Below the pieces are notes generated by a model. That model was not told the origin of the DNA. It made no database searches and saw nothing but the letters and a program-made list of their open reading frames with translations. A program made the translations under genes and the position numbers. Source: Larimichthys crocea (taxonomy: Eukaryota > Chordata > Actinopteri > Sciaenidae). Taken from it: a stretch of DNA of 64,000 nt. Every line of letters begins with the position of its first letter. Position 1 is the first letter of the stretch. The stretch is taken from positions 23,583,606 to 23,647,605 of the forward strand of contig NC_040017.1 of NCBI RefSeq assembly GCF_000972845.2, read 5' to 3'. Positions 61,599-64,000 of the stretch are shown here, piece after piece.

Positions 61599-62857
61599 CA
61601 TGAATACATTCATCATATTCCGTTGCTGAGACAGCTATTGATATGTATAATAAACCGAGGGAAACATAGGTGTCGTCAATTGATCAAATATCACTGTGGA
61701 TAGAGGGCAGGACCTTTGGTTGTGAGGACTGATTTCTTTTTTCACCTAATGAGTCGCTGCTGACTGGCTGCAACCATGAGTTAATCTCCTTCTTACGACT
61801 TGTTTTCACTGTAAAAAAAAAACAATCCAACTTAAATGTTGAATGCTTTTTCTTTTCTACTGAGTTTTTACAAACTTGAGCACGCCGTCTAACACATTCA
61901 GTCGAGTAAATAACTACTTAATAATACTGACAGAAATTTTAAAATTGGTTTCAATGTTGGAATTAGTGGCAACTAGTAGTGTAGTTGTGGACTGCAACCG
62001 TCTCCACTCGCCCTCCTATTCTAAGCATAAAGGAGAAAGTATGGTGGCTGTGAAAAATACTCGATCTAGAGCCAGTGTTTAGTTTGTCCATTCTGGGTTA
62101 CTGTGGAAACATGACGGTTCAAATTGGCTCCATGGAAGACGATCCATGCTATCTGTAGATATAAAAGGCTAATTTTAAGGAAACAAAAACATAACATTTC
62201 ATATTTTTTAGGTGATTATACAGTAATTGAAACATAGTTATGCACATTATATTACATTACTGCCATATTCTGTAAGTAGACCCTAAGACACTGGACGTTT
62301 TAAGAACTGTAATCTTTGCCAAAGGTAATTGAGTATATATTCATATCGTTCTCCACTTGATATTTTGACACACAGTTAACAATTTGATAAACTGTTTGTT
62401 TCATACATGTTATGTACTATACATGGATTGATATTATATAAAAGACAAACCACACATGCCACCGAAATTGACATATCAGGATTGTCAGTTGAAACAATGG
62501 CCCATTTTTTACAGTGCAGCCCAGGCCAATACAAAGGATAATCTGTGGCTGGATGTGGTGCTAAATGAGTGCTTTATGATTCAGCGCTGCTCTCTCATGG
62601 CGGAGCTCGATCCAATAATGAGTTAGTAATGAAATTTGGGTTGGTGGATGCTGGGTAATGTGGCTAAGCAATGCACCGGGGGTCCATGGCGTATGCTCAC
62701 TTGCTGGTTGGACCCTGGGCTCTGATGAAACCCCCACAGGTTTTAATATTAGAGCAGAGGCCAGCATTGGGGACACAGCCCTATTGCTTTCCAATAAAAG
62801 AATATTGACAAAGGACAGACATTTTCCACATCTCAGCTAGGTTGCACGTATGTCACG

Positions 62858-62870
62858 ATTAATGATTAAT
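62858..62870. promoter_or_regulatory. Paired-type homeodomain site
   Basis: ATTAATGATTAAT is a near-perfect palindrome (only the central base breaks it) with TAAT/ATTA cores three to four bases apart, the spacing liked by paired-class homeodomain dimers. It is followed by GAGATAAATAACC, another AT-core region. Confidence 0.3.
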
Positions 62871-63944
62871 GAGATAAATAACCAATCTAATGTCTCTAGA
62901 ATAATTCTCTTTAATTCAACAATATGGCCATTGGGTCTCTGAGCGCCCTTCTCGATCACCTCTCCTTTACATTGCAGTCTTTCCATCAGACTGTTCTGCT
63001 GAAAGCAGCAAAATGGGAACGCTCGTTTTCAAGTTTAATCGTCATTAGATTTGTAACAGAGTGACAGCTTCATGAATCCAGAAACCTCCTTCACTGTGTT
63101 AGTATGCTCACCCTTGTAAATTCTTTTGTGACTCTGTAAATTTAGAGCATCAATTACACTGTGTCGTGAAGATCTGTGATAAATCTGTATGGTTAGAGTG
63201 TTGCTCTGTGTTCAGACAAAGATCCTTGTTGTTCTTGCACATATCCTGAAGAAAGTCTCACCCATGTTGTCAGTATGTAAATGCTTGGTATTCATCTCAC
63301 TGTTTTCATGATTGATCGACTATAAAATGTAAATGCGTACCACCAGACAATCCATCCTCAGCACAATTTAAAGGTACCGTTGAACACATCTGCATCAAAC
63401 CTGGAATTATTGCAAGTATGTATGCATGCATATCAGAAATACCTTATATACTAAACACAGTGTTGATAAACAATCCATCAGCCCTCTAATGACACATGAA
63501 ATTCATACGTTGCCTCGTTTTCAGTTCGTTCTTTGCAGTCCTGCGCTTTCTGATGCTTGCTTTTGAGGATAAGAAGCTGTTTATATGGAAGTCAAGCCAG
63601 TATAGCTACCATTGCCTCTGCAATCCTTCACTTAGATATAAGCCACTTTCCTGCACTGCCAGAGTCAAGCCCACCTAATCCACTCTGTACTCGCTGCCTT
63701 CCTAGTTTGCCGCAGCAGTAGCAGTGACACTGGACATGTATACAGCGCGGGGCCACATAAAGGCTACCTCCACCTAAGGGGAAGAGGAACCCCTGTAATG
63801 ACTAGCTGAGAGAGCTGGATGAAAGGAGCACAGCAGAGAATATAGACTAGAGAGGGCAGCTCGGCTGACCCAAGGATCACGCTCTGGTTTGGCCCCTTGG
63901 GGTTTAGATCACAACCAATTGTAGCAACCCCAGTGCCCAGGCCT

Positions 63945-63960
63945 CACACACACACACACA
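63945..63960 (+). repeat. (CA)8 microsatellite
   Basis: Uninterrupted CA run of 16 bases. Confidence 0.9.
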
Positions 63961-64000
63961 GCATGTTCTGAGCTGTGTGTAACGGGGCTGTTCACAACCC

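Larger units (their letters stand above)
61599..64000. other. Non-coding stretch at right edge
   Basis: No gene seen. An A-run lies at 61813-61823. The homeodomain-type site at 62858 and the CA tract at 63945 are entered separately. 62500-63120 is a repeat-free block that would be a reasonable place to look for conserved elements. Confidence 0.5.

Overview
The window looks like non-coding DNA from a teleost fish, most likely a percomorph. The composition is AT-rich (roughly 60% A+T by eye) and CpG-poor, with many CA/TG microsatellites. It also carries decayed transposons of fish type: a hAT element with a BED zinc-finger remnant, an L2-type retroposon tail containing the 'CGCTTTGGATAAAAGCGTCTGC' type of 3' end seen across fish genomes, and three relics of a family I remember from percomorph genomes. 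No repeat library or alignment was available, so the taxonomic call is inference.

I find no confident protein-coding exon, tRNA, rRNA or known microRNA on either strand. Open frames are all short; the longest is 161 codons, at 17874-18359 on the minus strand, and it does not begin with ATG. They have no recognisable domains apart from the hAT relic. The window therefore reads as the inside of a very long intron or as a gene desert, as around large neuronal or developmental genes.

Layout. 1-14.1 kb: unique sequence with one dispersed-repeat relic (5.33-5.63 kb), a hairpin at 3.9 kb and a 9-bp-arm inverted repeat at 13.1 kb. 14.16-14.62 kb: the hAT relic abutting a retroposon tail. 14.6-29.2 kb: unique sequence with a POU-type site (16.6 kb), a long CA tract (20.2 kb), a CTCCT tract (22.7 kb), a GT tract (23.2 kb), a second repeat relic (23.7 kb) and a group of GGTTGCC/GGCAACC half-sites (24.0-24.6 kb). 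29.2-30.5 kb: the two best exon-like signals outside the far right end. These are a strong splice acceptor leading into a short EGF-like reading frame, and a 24-nt microexon candidate. 30.5-44 kb: unique sequence, two LINE 3' tails (39.6 and 43.4 kb), a third repeat relic (42.9 kb) and CA tracts. 44.3-44.8 kb: pyrimidine-rich sequence. 45-61 kb: unique sequence with a 16-bp homeodomain palindrome (46.4 kb), CTCF-like sites (52.0 and 57.7 kb), a Z-DNA/cruciform-prone segment (53.0 kb) and a perfect RFX X-box (54.7 kb). 61.5-61.6 kb: a candidate recursive splice site. 61.6-64 kb: unique sequence with a homeodomain-type site.

If the splicing signals are real, all the stronger ones I list are on the plus strand. 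That would fit a plus-strand host gene with a long intron, but each could be a chance match in 64 kb. I do not see a novel multi-gene system here. The observations worth following are the splice signals and the regulatory-type motifs, and both need cross-species alignment or RNA data to decide.
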